Assembly (NCBI RefSeq): GCF_036924515.1
Contig: NZ_JAZHRR010000001.1
Location: 3,257,001-3,321,000 of the forward strand
Length of the DNA: 64,000 nt
Direction: 5' to 3'
From: Bradyrhizobium sp. AZCC 1610
Lineage (GTDB): Bacteria > Pseudomonadota > Alphaproteobacteria > Rhizobiales > Xanthobacteraceae
Shown: one piece after another, positions 17,953 to 25,896 of the stretch
Position numbering within the stretch: the stretch's first letter is position 1
How the letters are laid out: the number at the start of each line of letters is the position of its first letter
The notes under the pieces: model-generated
Told to the model about the DNA's origin: nothing
Database searches by the model: none
The model's input: the letters and a program-made list of their open reading frames with translations, nothing else
Program-made: the position numbers and the translations under genes

Positions 17953-18932
17953 GGCTGCAGCACGGCGGCGCCGGTGATCTGCCCGGCGCGCAGCTTCGAG
18001 AGGACTTCATTTGCTTCCCGCAACGGAAACACGCTGGTGTGCGTCCTGACGCCCGCTTGCGTCGCGATCTTGAAAAACGCGATGCCGTCGCCGCGCGTCA
18101 GGTTGGCGACCGAAAGCAGCTGCCGCTCCTCCCAGAGGATGTGGTATGGGAACGAGGGAATGTCCGACATGTGAATGCCGGCGCAGACCACGCGCCCGCC
18201 TTTGCGCACGGCGCGTAGCGCCAGCGGAACGAGATCGCCCACCGGCGCGAAAATGATCGCGGCATCGAGCGGCGCCGGAGGCTGATCCTCGGATGACCCG
18301 GCCCACTCCGCGCCGAGTGATTTTGCAAGACGCTGCGCCTCGACATCGCCCGTGCGTGTGAACGCATAGACCGAACGCCCCTGCCAGCGGGCTACCTGCG
18401 CGATGATGTGTCCGGCTGCTCCGAAACCGAAGATACCGAGATGCTTTCCATCACCCGCCATCACCAGCGAGCGCCAGCCGATCAAGCCGGCGCACAGCAG
18501 AGGCGCGATCGAGATATCGTCGCCGGCCTCGCCGAGCGGAAAGCAATAGCGGGCGTCCGCAACGAGATGCGTGGCAAAACCGCCATCGCGCGTGTAACCG
18601 GTGAAGCGCGGGTGGTCGCAGAGGTTCTCCCGGGCGCTCCGGCAATAAGAACATTCACCGCAGGTATGACCGAGCCAGGGAACGCCGACCCTTTCCCCGA
18701 TCGCGAGAGACGTCCCACCGGCACCGAGCGCATCCACCCGCCCGACCACCTCGTGGCCGGGAACGATTGGATAGGCAATATCAGGCAATTCTCCATCGAC
18801 GACGTGCAGATCGGTCCGGCACACGCCACAAGCGCCGACCTTGACGCGCACATCGCCGGGCCCGGGGACCGGATCCTCTCGCTGTTCAAACCGCAGCGGC
18901 GCGCCGGGCGCTGTCAGGACCATGGCGTGCAT
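17949..18932 (-). CDS. zinc-dependent alcohol dehydrogenase family protein
   Basis: A 327-residue medium-chain dehydrogenase. The N-terminal GroES-like domain has the catalytic zinc ligands (CGVCRTDLHV with Cys, and PGHEVVGRV with His-Glu) and a structural zinc loop (CGECSYCRSARENLCD). The nucleotide-binding motif is GFGAAGHIIAQVA. The family oxidises alcohols or reduces aldehydes with NAD(P). The start at 18932 has AGGAC upstream. A FixK-type box sits with its centre 64 bp before the start, matching a FixK-activated promoter. It heads the operon with the kinase fusion and CHAD gene, suggesting fermentative or redox-balancing use under low oxygen. Confidence 0.9.
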   Translation of the reverse strand: MHAMVLTAPGAPLRFEQREDPVPGPGDVRVKVGACGVCRTDLHVVDGELPDIAYPIVPGHEVVGRVDALGAGGTSLAIGERVGVPWLGHTCGECSYCRSARENLCDHPRFTGYTRDGGFATHLVADARYCFPLGEAGDDISIAPLLCAGLIGWRSLVMAGDGKHLGIFGFGAAGHIIAQVARWQGRSVYAFTRTGDVEAQRLAKSLGAEWAGSSEDQPPAPLDAAIIFAPVGDLVPLALRAVRKGGRVVCAGIHMSDIPSFPYHILWEERQLLSVANLTRGDGIAFFKIATQAGVRTHTSVFPLREANEVLSKLRAGQITGAAVLQP

Positions 18933-18989
18933 TTCGTCCTATATCCTTACGCTAGCATGTGCAGCCTAGCCGGTGCGACCGAGCAGCGA

Positions 18990-19003
18990 TTGATCCTCGT
19001 CAA
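18990..19003. promoter_or_regulatory. FixK/FNR-type box upstream of the alcohol dehydrogenase operon
   Basis: TTGATCCTCGTCAA fits TTGA-N6-TCAA. The centre is 64 bp upstream of the dehydrogenase start, placing a -41.5 type promoter start about 20-25 bp before that codon. Confidence 0.72.
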
Positions 19004-19100
19004 TCGAGCCCGAGCGAACTCTCCCTAACATGGCAACGTCAGCAGCGCGGCACCAGCCCATGGCGTTATGCCATTTCTTGATGCATGGAACAGGAGATCG

Positions 19101-19268
19101 TCAGATGCGCGCCAATCTGCTGCAGCCGCGACTTATCCGCGCGCTCTCGGTCAGCGCGCGCATGACGTCTTCGCGCGCAATGATTCCGACCAGCCGCTGC
19201 TCGGCATCCAGCACGGGGAGGCTCTTAATCCGGTGGTCAACCATCAGCTGCAGGACCCGGGTCAGTGC
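19101..19268 (-). pseudogene. CBS-domain protein remnant (3' end only)
   Basis: The minus-strand frame encodes the last part of a CBS domain (LMVDHRIKSLPVLDAEQRLVG, then IIAREDVMRAL) and ends at 19101. Upstream of about 19268 the CBS similarity stops, because the plus strand there belongs to a FixK-like gene. The front of the CBS gene is therefore missing. The longer minus-strand open frame to 19568 is only the antisense of the FixK piece. Confidence 0.7.
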
Positions 19269-19279
19269 CCGGCGCGACG

Positions 19280-19707
19280 TGCTCGGCCTCGATGCCGGCT
19301 CGACCCATCGCCTGACCGCTGAAGCGATCGCCGATACTACCGTCCGTCTGGTGAAGCGTCGCAGCCTGGAAACCGCCGCGGGATCGAATGTCCGGGTCGC
19401 CCATACCCTCTGGACCATGACCGCAAGCGACCTCCGGCACGCCGAAGACCACATGTTGCTTCTGGGCCGCAAGACCGCGATGGAAAAAGTTGCGACTTTC
19501 CTGCTGGAAATGGACCGCCGGCTCGCCAAGGCCGGCATGATGGCCCTGCCGATGTGGCGCCCCGACATCGGCGACTATCTCGGCCTGACGCTGGAGACCG
19601 TTTCGCGGGCGCTTTCCCAACTCAGCGGCCAGGGCGTTCTGGTATTTTCGAGCGCCCGTCAAATCGTGCTGCGCAACCGCCAGCGGCTGGCGGACATGGA
19701 TGCTTGA
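19280..19707 (+). pseudogene. FixK/Crp-Fnr regulator remnant (5' truncated)
   Basis: About 143 codons that match the back half of FixK-like Crp/Fnr regulators: the end of the cyclic-nucleotide-like barrel (STHRLTAEAIADTTVRLVKR), the dimer helix (AEDHMLLLGRKTAMEKVATF) and the HTH with recognition helix LETVSRALSQL. The first ~90 residues are absent. The frame stays open upstream to 19030, but those codons are antisense to the CBS remnant. With no sensing domain or native start the gene is probably dead, although an HTH-only product from an internal start cannot be excluded. Confidence 0.75.
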
Positions 19708-19752
19708 GAGTATAAGCTGGCCGACAAGGTGCCGGAAGGAAGGGAGTGCAAG

Positions 19753-20007
19753 ATGAACAGTTATCGCGTCTCCTTCTACAAAGATCTCTGTAATTCCGAC
19801 GGCCATAGCTTCAAATGCCTGCAACGCCAGATCGAGGTCCAATCGGTCGGCCCCGCCCAGGCGCTGGTGTTGGCGGAGCGGTTGGTCGACAACGACCGTC
19901 TGAATGCCGATTGCGTCGAAGTCACGCACCTGGCGGATCATCCCGAGTTCGAACATCCGGCGTGCTATACGCCCGCCCCCGGACACGCATGGAACCGCGT
20001 CGCGTGA
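19753..20007 (+). CDS. 84-residue hypothetical protein
   Basis: Start ATG 19753 with a strong purine-rich ribosome site (GAAGGAAGGGAG). The product opens MNSYRVSFYKDLCNSDGH, has an acidic middle with VEVTHLAD and a C-terminal HP..CYTP segment. It is soluble, with three Cys and several His. I recognise no named family, though similar short proteins are, as I recall, common in Bradyrhizobium. It lies downstream of the FixK remnant, 45 bp after its stop, in the FixK-box-rich zone. Confidence 0.7.
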   Translation: MNSYRVSFYKDLCNSDGHSFKCLQRQIEVQSVGPAQALVLAERLVDNDRLNADCVEVTHLADHPEFEHPACYTPAPGHAWNRVA

Positions 20008-20093
20008 TGAACTGACCGCGACGAATTAAACCGCCGGGCCTGCGCGCTCGGGTGCTTCGTCGCGCTCGTTCTCACGCCCGGCGTACTGGCTAT

Positions 20094-20107
20094 TTGATCC
20101 AGCTCAA
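20094..20107. promoter_or_regulatory. orphan FixK/FNR-type box
   Basis: TTGATCCAGCTCAA fits TTGA-N6-TCAA. No convincing gene starts just downstream on either strand: a short frame at 20132 begins too close to the site. It may be the remains of a promoter whose gene was lost, or may drive a small RNA. Confidence 0.5.
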
Positions 20108-20201
20108 TGCGAACGCAGCCAAAAGAGCGGAATGTCGATCTACATGATGCTCGACGATGATGTCCGCATCATTCGGCGATCTCGCCGTTTTCTCCTAAGA
20201 C

Positions 20202-20246
20202 TGCCCCGCCATCGCCGGTCGTAAAGACCGCGGTGCGGGGCATTTT
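20202..20246. terminator. hairpin with T run between convergent genes
   Basis: The arms TGCCCCGC and GCGGGGCA enclose a partly paired inner stem (GGTC/GACC) and are followed by TTTT at 20243-20246. It lies between the rightward 84-residue gene and the leftward aminotransferase, so it most likely ends rightward transcription. Confidence 0.6.
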
Positions 20247-20292
20247 ATTGATGCCCGCAAATCCCCAATCGGCTCCGGTCGGTACCTACGAC

Positions 20293-21555
20293 TTATCGAT
20301 TGGATCTCGCTTCCATTTCTCGGACGGCCTTGAAGCCGTGTGAGGCTGCCTGCAGCGCCTCGTCGATATCGGCTGGCCGATGCGCCAAGGACAGGAACAT
20401 ATTGTGCTGGGGGTGAAAGAATGCGCCGTGGCGCAGCGCGGCCGAGCAGAACGCCCTGCCCTTGCGTACCTCCGGGTCAGCCTCGAACAGCATCAGCGGC
20501 ATCTGCGGCGGGCCGCTCTGGCGGATCGCGATGCCATGTTCTTTCGCCAGCGACGCCAGTCCCTCGCGCAACCGCAAGCCCATCGCGCGGATATGCCCGG
20601 CCACATCGGCCTCGCGCGCAATCCGCAACGTCGCCCGCGCCGCCGCCATCGCCACCGTGCCGCACCAGAACGACCCGGTGACGAAGACCTTGGTGGCAGC
20701 TTCGCGAAAGCGATCGTTGCCGGTAACGGCAGCCAGCGCATAGCCGTTGGCGATCGCTTTGCTCCAGGCGCACAGGTCCGGACGCACGCCGAGCGCTTCC
20801 CAGCTCCCCCTGACATCGAGGCGCAGGCCGGCCCGCACTTCATCGATAATCAAAGCCGCATTGGCCGCGTCGCATGCCGCACGCGCGGCTGCCGCGAATT
20901 CCTTCGTGGGCAATTCGAGATCGCGTCCCATGTCGTGGCGGAAAGCCGTCACCAGTATCGCCGCGAGATCCTTGCCCGCCTCTTCGACGACCGCCCGCAG
21001 GCTCTGCCCGTCGTTGTACTCGAAATGCAGGAGATGCGCGCGGTCCTCGGCCGTTACCCCGACAACACTTGGCGAACACCATGGCAGCGCGCCGTGATAG
21101 CTGCCACGCGCGACCAGCACCTTGCGGCGGCCGGTGCCGGCGCGGGCGATCGTCACGCAGCTCGTGGTCGCATCGCTGCCGTTCTTTTGAAACATCGCCC
21201 AATCGGCATGCGGCAGCATGGCGACGAGATCTTCGGCGAGTTCCACCATGACCTCCCCCGGGCCGTTGAAGCAATCTCCTTTGGCGGCTTGCGCCTCAGC
21301 CGCCGCTTGAACCTCGGGATGCCGATGGCCGAGCACAATCGGCCCCCAGCTGCACATGAAATCGATATATTCGCGCCCATCGACGTCGCGCACACGGCAG
21401 CCCTCCGCGGAGGCGAAGAATTGCGGATAGCCTTCCGGGAGCCGCGCGGCATTCAGATGGCCCCACATGCCTCCTGGAACCACCAACCGGGCCCTTGCGC
21501 GCAACATGGCATCCGCTGTCTGCGTTTCGCTCAACAGCGCCGTGTGCTGGGTCAT
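20293..21555 (-). CDS. class III aminotransferase, glutamate-1-semialdehyde aminomutase-like
   Basis: A 420-residue PLP enzyme of fold type I. Landmarks are FMCSWGPIVLGHRHPEV, the phosphate-binding KNGSDATTSCVTIAR, the ring-stacking GSYHGALPW, the Asp of IIDEVRAG and the PLP lysine in CAWSKAIANGYALAA. The family includes GSA aminomutase and omega-aminotransferases; without a hem neighbour, a transaminase acting on an amino acid or amine is more likely. The ATG at 21555 has AGAGAA upstream. It is divergent from the DsbA-like gene, with 185 bp between. Confidence 0.88.
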   Translation of the reverse strand: MTQHTALLSETQTADAMLRARARLVVPGGMWGHLNAARLPEGYPQFFASAEGCRVRDVDGREYIDFMCSWGPIVLGHRHPEVQAAAEAQAAKGDCFNGPGEVMVELAEDLVAMLPHADWAMFQKNGSDATTSCVTIARAGTGRRKVLVARGSYHGALPWCSPSVVGVTAEDRAHLLHFEYNDGQSLRAVVEEAGKDLAAILVTAFRHDMGRDLELPTKEFAAAARAACDAANAALIIDEVRAGLRLDVRGSWEALGVRPDLCAWSKAIANGYALAAVTGNDRFREAATKVFVTGSFWCGTVAMAAARATLRIAREADVAGHIRAMGLRLREGLASLAKEHGIAIRQSGPPQMPLMLFEADPEVRKGRAFCSAALRHGAFFHPQHNMFLSLAHRPADIDEALQAASHGFKAVREMEARSNR

Positions 21556-21740
21556 GACGTTCTCTTGTTTGGTTTGCAGAGTTTGCCTTGCGCTTCCCGT
21601 CGCCGCCTATGATTGGATCGCCAACAATTCACGGTCAACTCCGATCGCAGTCAGGTCCGGTGGCTTTTGGTTTGCAAAACCAGTAAAACTGCCGGATATG
21701 ACGGCTCGCCACCTCTCGCCAGTTCGTTTCGGAGTAACCG

Positions 21741-22376
21741 TTGAACGTTCGTCACCGCATCGCCCTCACTGTTCTCCTTGCTTTCGCATCACCGGCTTTC
21801 TCAGGTGCAGCCATCGCGCAAAGCGCGATCGCCGCGGCGGTCGCCAAACCGTTATCGCTGCCGGACATTGCAATCGGATCTGCGGACGCACCAATCACCC
21901 TCACCGAATATTCCTCGATGAGTTGCCCGCATTGCGCAGCCTTCGGCCAGAATGTGTTCCCGATGTTGCGGTCGAAATATATCGATACCGGCAAGGTGCG
22001 TTTCGTGTTCCGTGAATTTCCGCTCGACATCAAGGCCGCCGCCGCTTCGATACTGGCGCGCTGCATCGGCAACGGCGATTCCGAAAGATATCTCAGCGCG
22101 GTCGAGACCATGTTCAAGCTGCAGGACCGCCTGATGGCGCAGACCAAGGATACGCTGTTCTATGTCGGCAAGCAGCACGGAATGAGCGAACAGGACGTCG
22201 AGACCTGCGAGAAAGACCAGGCCCAGTTCGACAAGCTGACCGCCGACCAGCAATACGCCGTTCGGGAGTTGAAGGTCACCTCGACGCCGACCTTCTTTCT
22301 CAACGGTGTGCGACTGCAGGGCTCGATGCCGTTCGAGGAGCTGGAAGAACGGATCGTGCCGTTGCTCAAGAAGTAG
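21741..22376 (+). CDS. DsbA family thiol oxidoreductase, TTG start
   Basis: A 211-residue periplasmic thioredoxin-fold protein. A signal peptide ends near AIAQS (residue ~28), the active site is MSCPHCAAFG, and the cis-Pro loop is TSTPTFFLNG. It resembles the short DsbA/BdbD group that oxidises or isomerises cysteines of exported proteins. The start is TTG at 21741: GGAG lies six bases upstream and no ATG precedes the signal peptide in frame. It is followed 85 bp later by a tricarboxylate-binding-protein gene on the same strand. No partner DsbB is seen in the window. Confidence 0.88.
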   Translation: MNVRHRIALTVLLAFASPAFSGAAIAQSAIAAAVAKPLSLPDIAIGSADAPITLTEYSSMSCPHCAAFGQNVFPMLRSKYIDTGKVRFVFREFPLDIKAAAASILARCIGNGDSERYLSAVETMFKLQDRLMAQTKDTLFYVGKQHGMSEQDVETCEKDQAQFDKLTADQQYAVRELKVTSTPTFFLNGVRLQGSMPFEELEERIVPLLKK

Positions 22377-22461
22377 CGGCCGCAGGCGGTCGCGATCACC
22401 CCTTGTCTGGCGCCACGACCTCGTCGATGATGGCCCCAACAAACATATTGGGGAGAGCGCC

Positions 22462-23430
22462 ATGGTCGCGGCTTTGCGCGTAGTGTTGGCAGCGGCGTGG
22501 CTGCTGTCCGGCGTCGCGGCGTCATCGGCGCAAAACTATCCGAGCAAGCCGGTGCGTGTCGTGGTCGGCTTTCCCGCCGGCGGACCGACCGATGCCATCG
22601 CCCGCATCGTGTCGCAGAAGCTCACCGACAATCTCGGCCAGCAATTCTTCGTCGAGAACATCGGCGGCGCCGGCGGCAACATTGCGGCCGGCCAGGTCGC
22701 GCGCGTGACGCCGGACGGCCACACCATCATGGTGATCAGCACCGGCTTCGTCGTGAATCCCAGCCTCTACGCCAAGGTGCCGTACGATCCGGTCAAGGAT
22801 TTCGCGCCGGTGACGCTGGTTGCGGTTTCTCCGAATGTCGTGGTGGTCAACCCGCAAGTGTCCGCCAAGACACTCCCTGAGCTGGTGCAGCTCATTCGGG
22901 ACAACCCCGGCAAGTACGGCTTTGCCGGTCCCGGCATCGGCTCGACGCCGCATCTGGGCGGCGAGCTGTTCCGGCTCGCCTTCAAGCTCGACCTGGTCCA
23001 CGTGCCTTTCACAGGTGCCGGGCCGGCGATCCAGGCAACGGTCGGCGGGCACACGCCGATCGCCTTCACCGCGCTGCCGCCTGCCCTGTCGGCGGTGCAG
23101 AGCGGACAACTGCGCGCGCTGGGCGTGGCGTCAACCGAACGTGCCGCCGGGATGCCCGACGTCCCGACCTTCGCCGAACAGGGCGTGAAGGATCAGGACG
23201 CCGACACCCTCACCGGCATCGTCGCGCCGGCCGGGACGCCGAAAGAGATCGTCGATCTGCTCCATCGCGAGATTGCCGGGATCGTCGCACAGCCTGATGT
23301 CAAGGAGCGCCTCACCAAGCTCGGCTTCAAACCGGTCGCCAATACGCCGGATCAGTTCGGCGCGCGTATCAGGCTGGAGATGGACAAGTGGGGCAAGGTA
23401 GTACGCGATGCAAAGTTGCGGATCGAGTAA
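22462..23430 (+). CDS. Bug family tripartite tricarboxylate transporter substrate-binding protein
   Basis: A 322-residue exported binding protein of the Bug (TctC-like) family. The signal peptide is MVAALRVVLAAAWLLSG, cleaved near ASSAQN. Family blocks follow: YPSKPVRVVVGFPAGGPTD, ENIGGAGGNIAAG, YDPVKDFAPVTLVA and GFAGPGIGSTPHLGGELF. Bug proteins bind small carboxylates in the periplasm. The matching TctA/TctB membrane genes are not in the window, which is usual for orphan Bug genes. The ATG has GGGGAG upstream. Ligand unknown. Confidence 0.92.
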   Translation: MVAALRVVLAAAWLLSGVAASSAQNYPSKPVRVVVGFPAGGPTDAIARIVSQKLTDNLGQQFFVENIGGAGGNIAAGQVARVTPDGHTIMVISTGFVVNPSLYAKVPYDPVKDFAPVTLVAVSPNVVVVNPQVSAKTLPELVQLIRDNPGKYGFAGPGIGSTPHLGGELFRLAFKLDLVHVPFTGAGPAIQATVGGHTPIAFTALPPALSAVQSGQLRALGVASTERAAGMPDVPTFAEQGVKDQDADTLTGIVAPAGTPKEIVDLLHREIAGIVAQPDVKERLTKLGFKPVANTPDQFGARIRLEMDKWGKVVRDAKLRIE

Positions 23431-23441
23431 CGTGCTCCGCG

Positions 23442-23720
23442 TTACGATCGCGGCGGTTCCGCGACCGCCTCCACGATCATCATGAAGGTCAGGCCGATAC
23501 GATTCTTCTGGATCCAGGCGACCCGGCACTCGTGCACAATCGAAGAATCCTTTGCCATCACCAGGCGAAAGTGCTGCGGGACGAAGGCCGGGTTGTCGAC
23601 ATCGATCGCCGCTCCCTCGCGCGAGATATTCCGCACCACGCAGGGCATGACGGAGCCGCCCGACGAAACATAGGCGGGCTCGTCAGTCTCTGTTCGCGGA
23701 TACTTTCGCTTCTCTTCCAT
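23442..23720 (-). CDS. PilZ domain protein
   Basis: A 92-residue protein that is essentially one PilZ domain. The c-di-GMP-binding arginine motif appears at the start (EEKRKYPRTETDEPAYV) and the second motif is a D/N-x-S-x-x-G variant (NISREGAAIDV). Small PilZ proteins bind c-di-GMP and act as adaptors. Here the first motif is RKYPR rather than RxxxR exactly, so binding should be tested. The ATG at 23720 is preferred to a TTG 33 bases upstream. Convergent with the Bug gene, with 11 bp between stops. Confidence 0.8.
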   Translation of the reverse strand: MEEKRKYPRTETDEPAYVSSGGSVMPCVVRNISREGAAIDVDNPAFVPQHFRLVMAKDSSIVHECRVAWIQKNRIGLTFMMIVEAVAEPPRS

Positions 23721-23988
23721 GCCGTCCGTCTCGTCCCGATCGATCCCGATCAAACCGCAAGGCTAGCGCAAAACCTTAAACAAAGTCGGCGCGCGTCCGG
23801 GAGACCGGAATAAGCGCGGTTTTGCGGAGGATGCGTTTGTCTTCGGCCTCCATGGTGCAGAGCGGCACGAAATCTCAATCGCTTATTCGCAGATGTGCTC
23901 CGCGTCACCATGGACTTGCCGGTCGCGGCGATGGCACGATAGCCTTTCCACCAATGACAGGTTACACGGGCGCGATGGACCGGCAGGC

Positions 23989-25191
23989 ATGGTCTTGAAT
24001 ACACCGATCGCAAACTCTGCCGATCTTGCCGGCGACCTGGCGGTGATCGCCCGGGCCGAGGCCATACGTCCTGACGTCGCGATGGCTTCCGACGACATCG
24101 AGACCGCGCGCCGGCTGCCGCCAGCGCTGCTCGACAAGCTGCACGACGCGCAATTGTTCCGTCTGTTGTTGCCCCGCTCGACCAACGGGATCGAAACCGA
24201 TCCGGTCACTTTTTTCCACGTCATCGAAACCATCGCCAAAGCTGATGCTTCCACCGCCTGGTGCCTCAGCCAGGCCGGCGGTTGCGCGATGTCGGCGGCC
24301 TATCTCGACCTGCCGGTAGCCCAGGCGATCTTCGGCGATCCGCGCGCGGTGTTGGCGTGGGGGCCCGGCCCCAGGGTTCGCGCGGTCGAATGCGAAGGCG
24401 GCTACAGGGTGACCGGCGTGTGGTCCTTTGCATCCGGCGGCCGGCATGCGACCTGGCTCGGAGCGCACTGCCCGATCCATGCCGCCGACGGTTCGCCCAA
24501 ATACGACGCTAACGGAGTGCCGCTCGAGCGGACCATGCTGGTACGCTCCGAGGACGTCGAGTGGACCGACATCTGGAACACCGTTGGCCTGCGCGGCACC
24601 GCCAGCGACCAGTTCGCGCTCAACGATTTCTTCGTGCGTGCAGATCATTCGATTACCCGCGAGTTCGACCGCGAATGCCGCGAGAGCGGCCCGCTCTACC
24701 GCATGAGTAACCACACCTGTTACCAGGTCGGCTTTGCCGGCGTCGCCTGCGGCATCGCCCGCACCGCACTCGACAACTTCGTCGAGACGATGCGCAACAA
24801 GGTGCCGCGTGGCACGAAGGTGTCGTTGCGGGATAATGCCGTGGTCCAGTGCAACCTCGCCCAGGCGGAAGTCAATCTCCGCGCCGCGCGCGGCTACGTG
24901 TTGCAGTCGATGGCCGACACCTGGAAAGATCTCACCGCGGGCGCGACCATCACGGTGGCGCAGCGCATGAACATCCGCATGGCCTCGACCCACGCCATTC
25001 ACAAGGCGCGCGAGGCGGTCGACTTTGCCTACAATGCCGCAGGCGCCACCGCGATCTTCGAGAACCATCCGCTCGAGCGCCGCTTCCGCGACATCCATAC
25101 CGTGACCCAGCAGCTGCAGGGCCAGCTCAGGCATTTTGAAACCGTCGGCGCCTGGATGATGGGCGTCGATACCGACCTCAGCTTTGTCTAG
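23989..25191 (+). CDS. acyl-CoA dehydrogenase-fold flavin-dependent monooxygenase
   Basis: A 400-residue protein of the acyl-CoA dehydrogenase fold, in the branch of flavin-dependent hydroxylases and desulfurases (HsaA/DszC/HpaB-like). Landmarks are STAWCLSQAGGCAMSAAYL, GYRVTGVWSFASGGRHATWL, WNTVGLRGTASDQFALNDFFV, and a helical C-domain ending near FNAAGATAIFENHPLERRFRDIHT-like residues (the real text is FAYNAAGATAIFENHPLERR). The catalytic Glu of true acyl-CoA dehydrogenases is not obvious. Such enzymes use reduced flavin from a partner reductase. The ATG at 23989 was chosen because homology begins there. The next gene, a VOC protein, follows after 9 bp. Confidence 0.82.
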   Translation: MVLNTPIANSADLAGDLAVIARAEAIRPDVAMASDDIETARRLPPALLDKLHDAQLFRLLLPRSTNGIETDPVTFFHVIETIAKADASTAWCLSQAGGCAMSAAYLDLPVAQAIFGDPRAVLAWGPGPRVRAVECEGGYRVTGVWSFASGGRHATWLGAHCPIHAADGSPKYDANGVPLERTMLVRSEDVEWTDIWNTVGLRGTASDQFALNDFFVRADHSITREFDRECRESGPLYRMSNHTCYQVGFAGVACGIARTALDNFVETMRNKVPRGTKVSLRDNAVVQCNLAQAEVNLRAARGYVLQSMADTWKDLTAGATITVAQRMNIRMASTHAIHKAREAVDFAYNAAGATAIFENHPLERRFRDIHTVTQQLQGQLRHFETVGAWMMGVDTDLSFV

Positions 25192-25200
25192 GAGACGACC

Positions 25201-25601
25201 ATGGGACTCGGCGGACTGCAGCACTACACCATCGAACCATCTGACCTTGAGCGAACCAAGGATTTCTACTGCGACGTGCTGGGCCTGAGAATGGCGACCG
25301 CCCTCCGCTCGACTTCCCCGGCTATTGGCTCTATTCCGGCGGCACCGCCACGGTGCATCTGATGGGGACGCGCAAGCCTCGCGAGGGCATCGTGGTGCGC
25401 GGCACCGAAAAGAAGTACGAAGATACCGGCCGGCTTGACCATATCGCCTTTGCAGCGACCGATGTCGAAGGCATGCGCAAGCGCCTGCAGTCGAAAGGCG
25501 TCAAATTCCGCGAGAGCATCGTGCCGCGCACCGGCGATACGCAGTTCTTCCTCTACGATCCCGATGGTGTCGGCGTCGAACTGAATTTCCCGAAAACCTG
25601 A
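25201..25601 (+). pseudogene. VOC/glyoxalase family protein with one-base frameshift
   Basis: The ATG at 25201 opens a frame (MGLGGLQHYTIEPSDLERTK, then DFYCDVLGLRM) typical of VOC metalloenzymes. After the GG at 25293-25294 the frame becomes nonsense, while the expected GDRPPLDFPGYWLYSGG continues one base shifted and runs to the stop at 25601 (GVGVELNFPKT end). One G appears to be lost. Restored, the product would be about 133 residues with His and Glu metal ligands. It lies 9 bp after the monooxygenase gene, so the two are likely a degradation or modification pair. Confidence 0.8.
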
Positions 25602-25896
25602 GGCCCGCTGCCATCAGCGGGTTCGAACCCAATTCAGCTGCGTCCGGGCCGGCCGAAGCGGTTTCGACACTGTGGCGTCAAGCGCACCTGATGTTGGGGT
25701 GCAACACTGCCGGTCAAAGACTGAAGTTCCCGACAACGTCGCAAGTCAGCCATCACTAAGGCGCGAGTTCGTCAGGGTTTCATCATCATTGCAATGAGAT
25801 TGGGGGAGCCGCGCCGCTGCGGCAGAGTAGCCGGGTGCCCGCGCCTTTCCACCTACCCCAGGGCATGCGTACCCGGCTATTCGTCCAGCCGGCCCG

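Noticed and set aside
19030..19707. A complete 225-residue Crp-like regulator
   Set aside because: Only the part from about 19280 matches FixK. The first ~80 codons are antisense of the CBS remnant.
20132..20224. A 30-codon frame after the orphan FixK box
   Set aside because: It starts too close to the box for a normal promoter, runs into the terminator hairpin, and its basic composition looks random.
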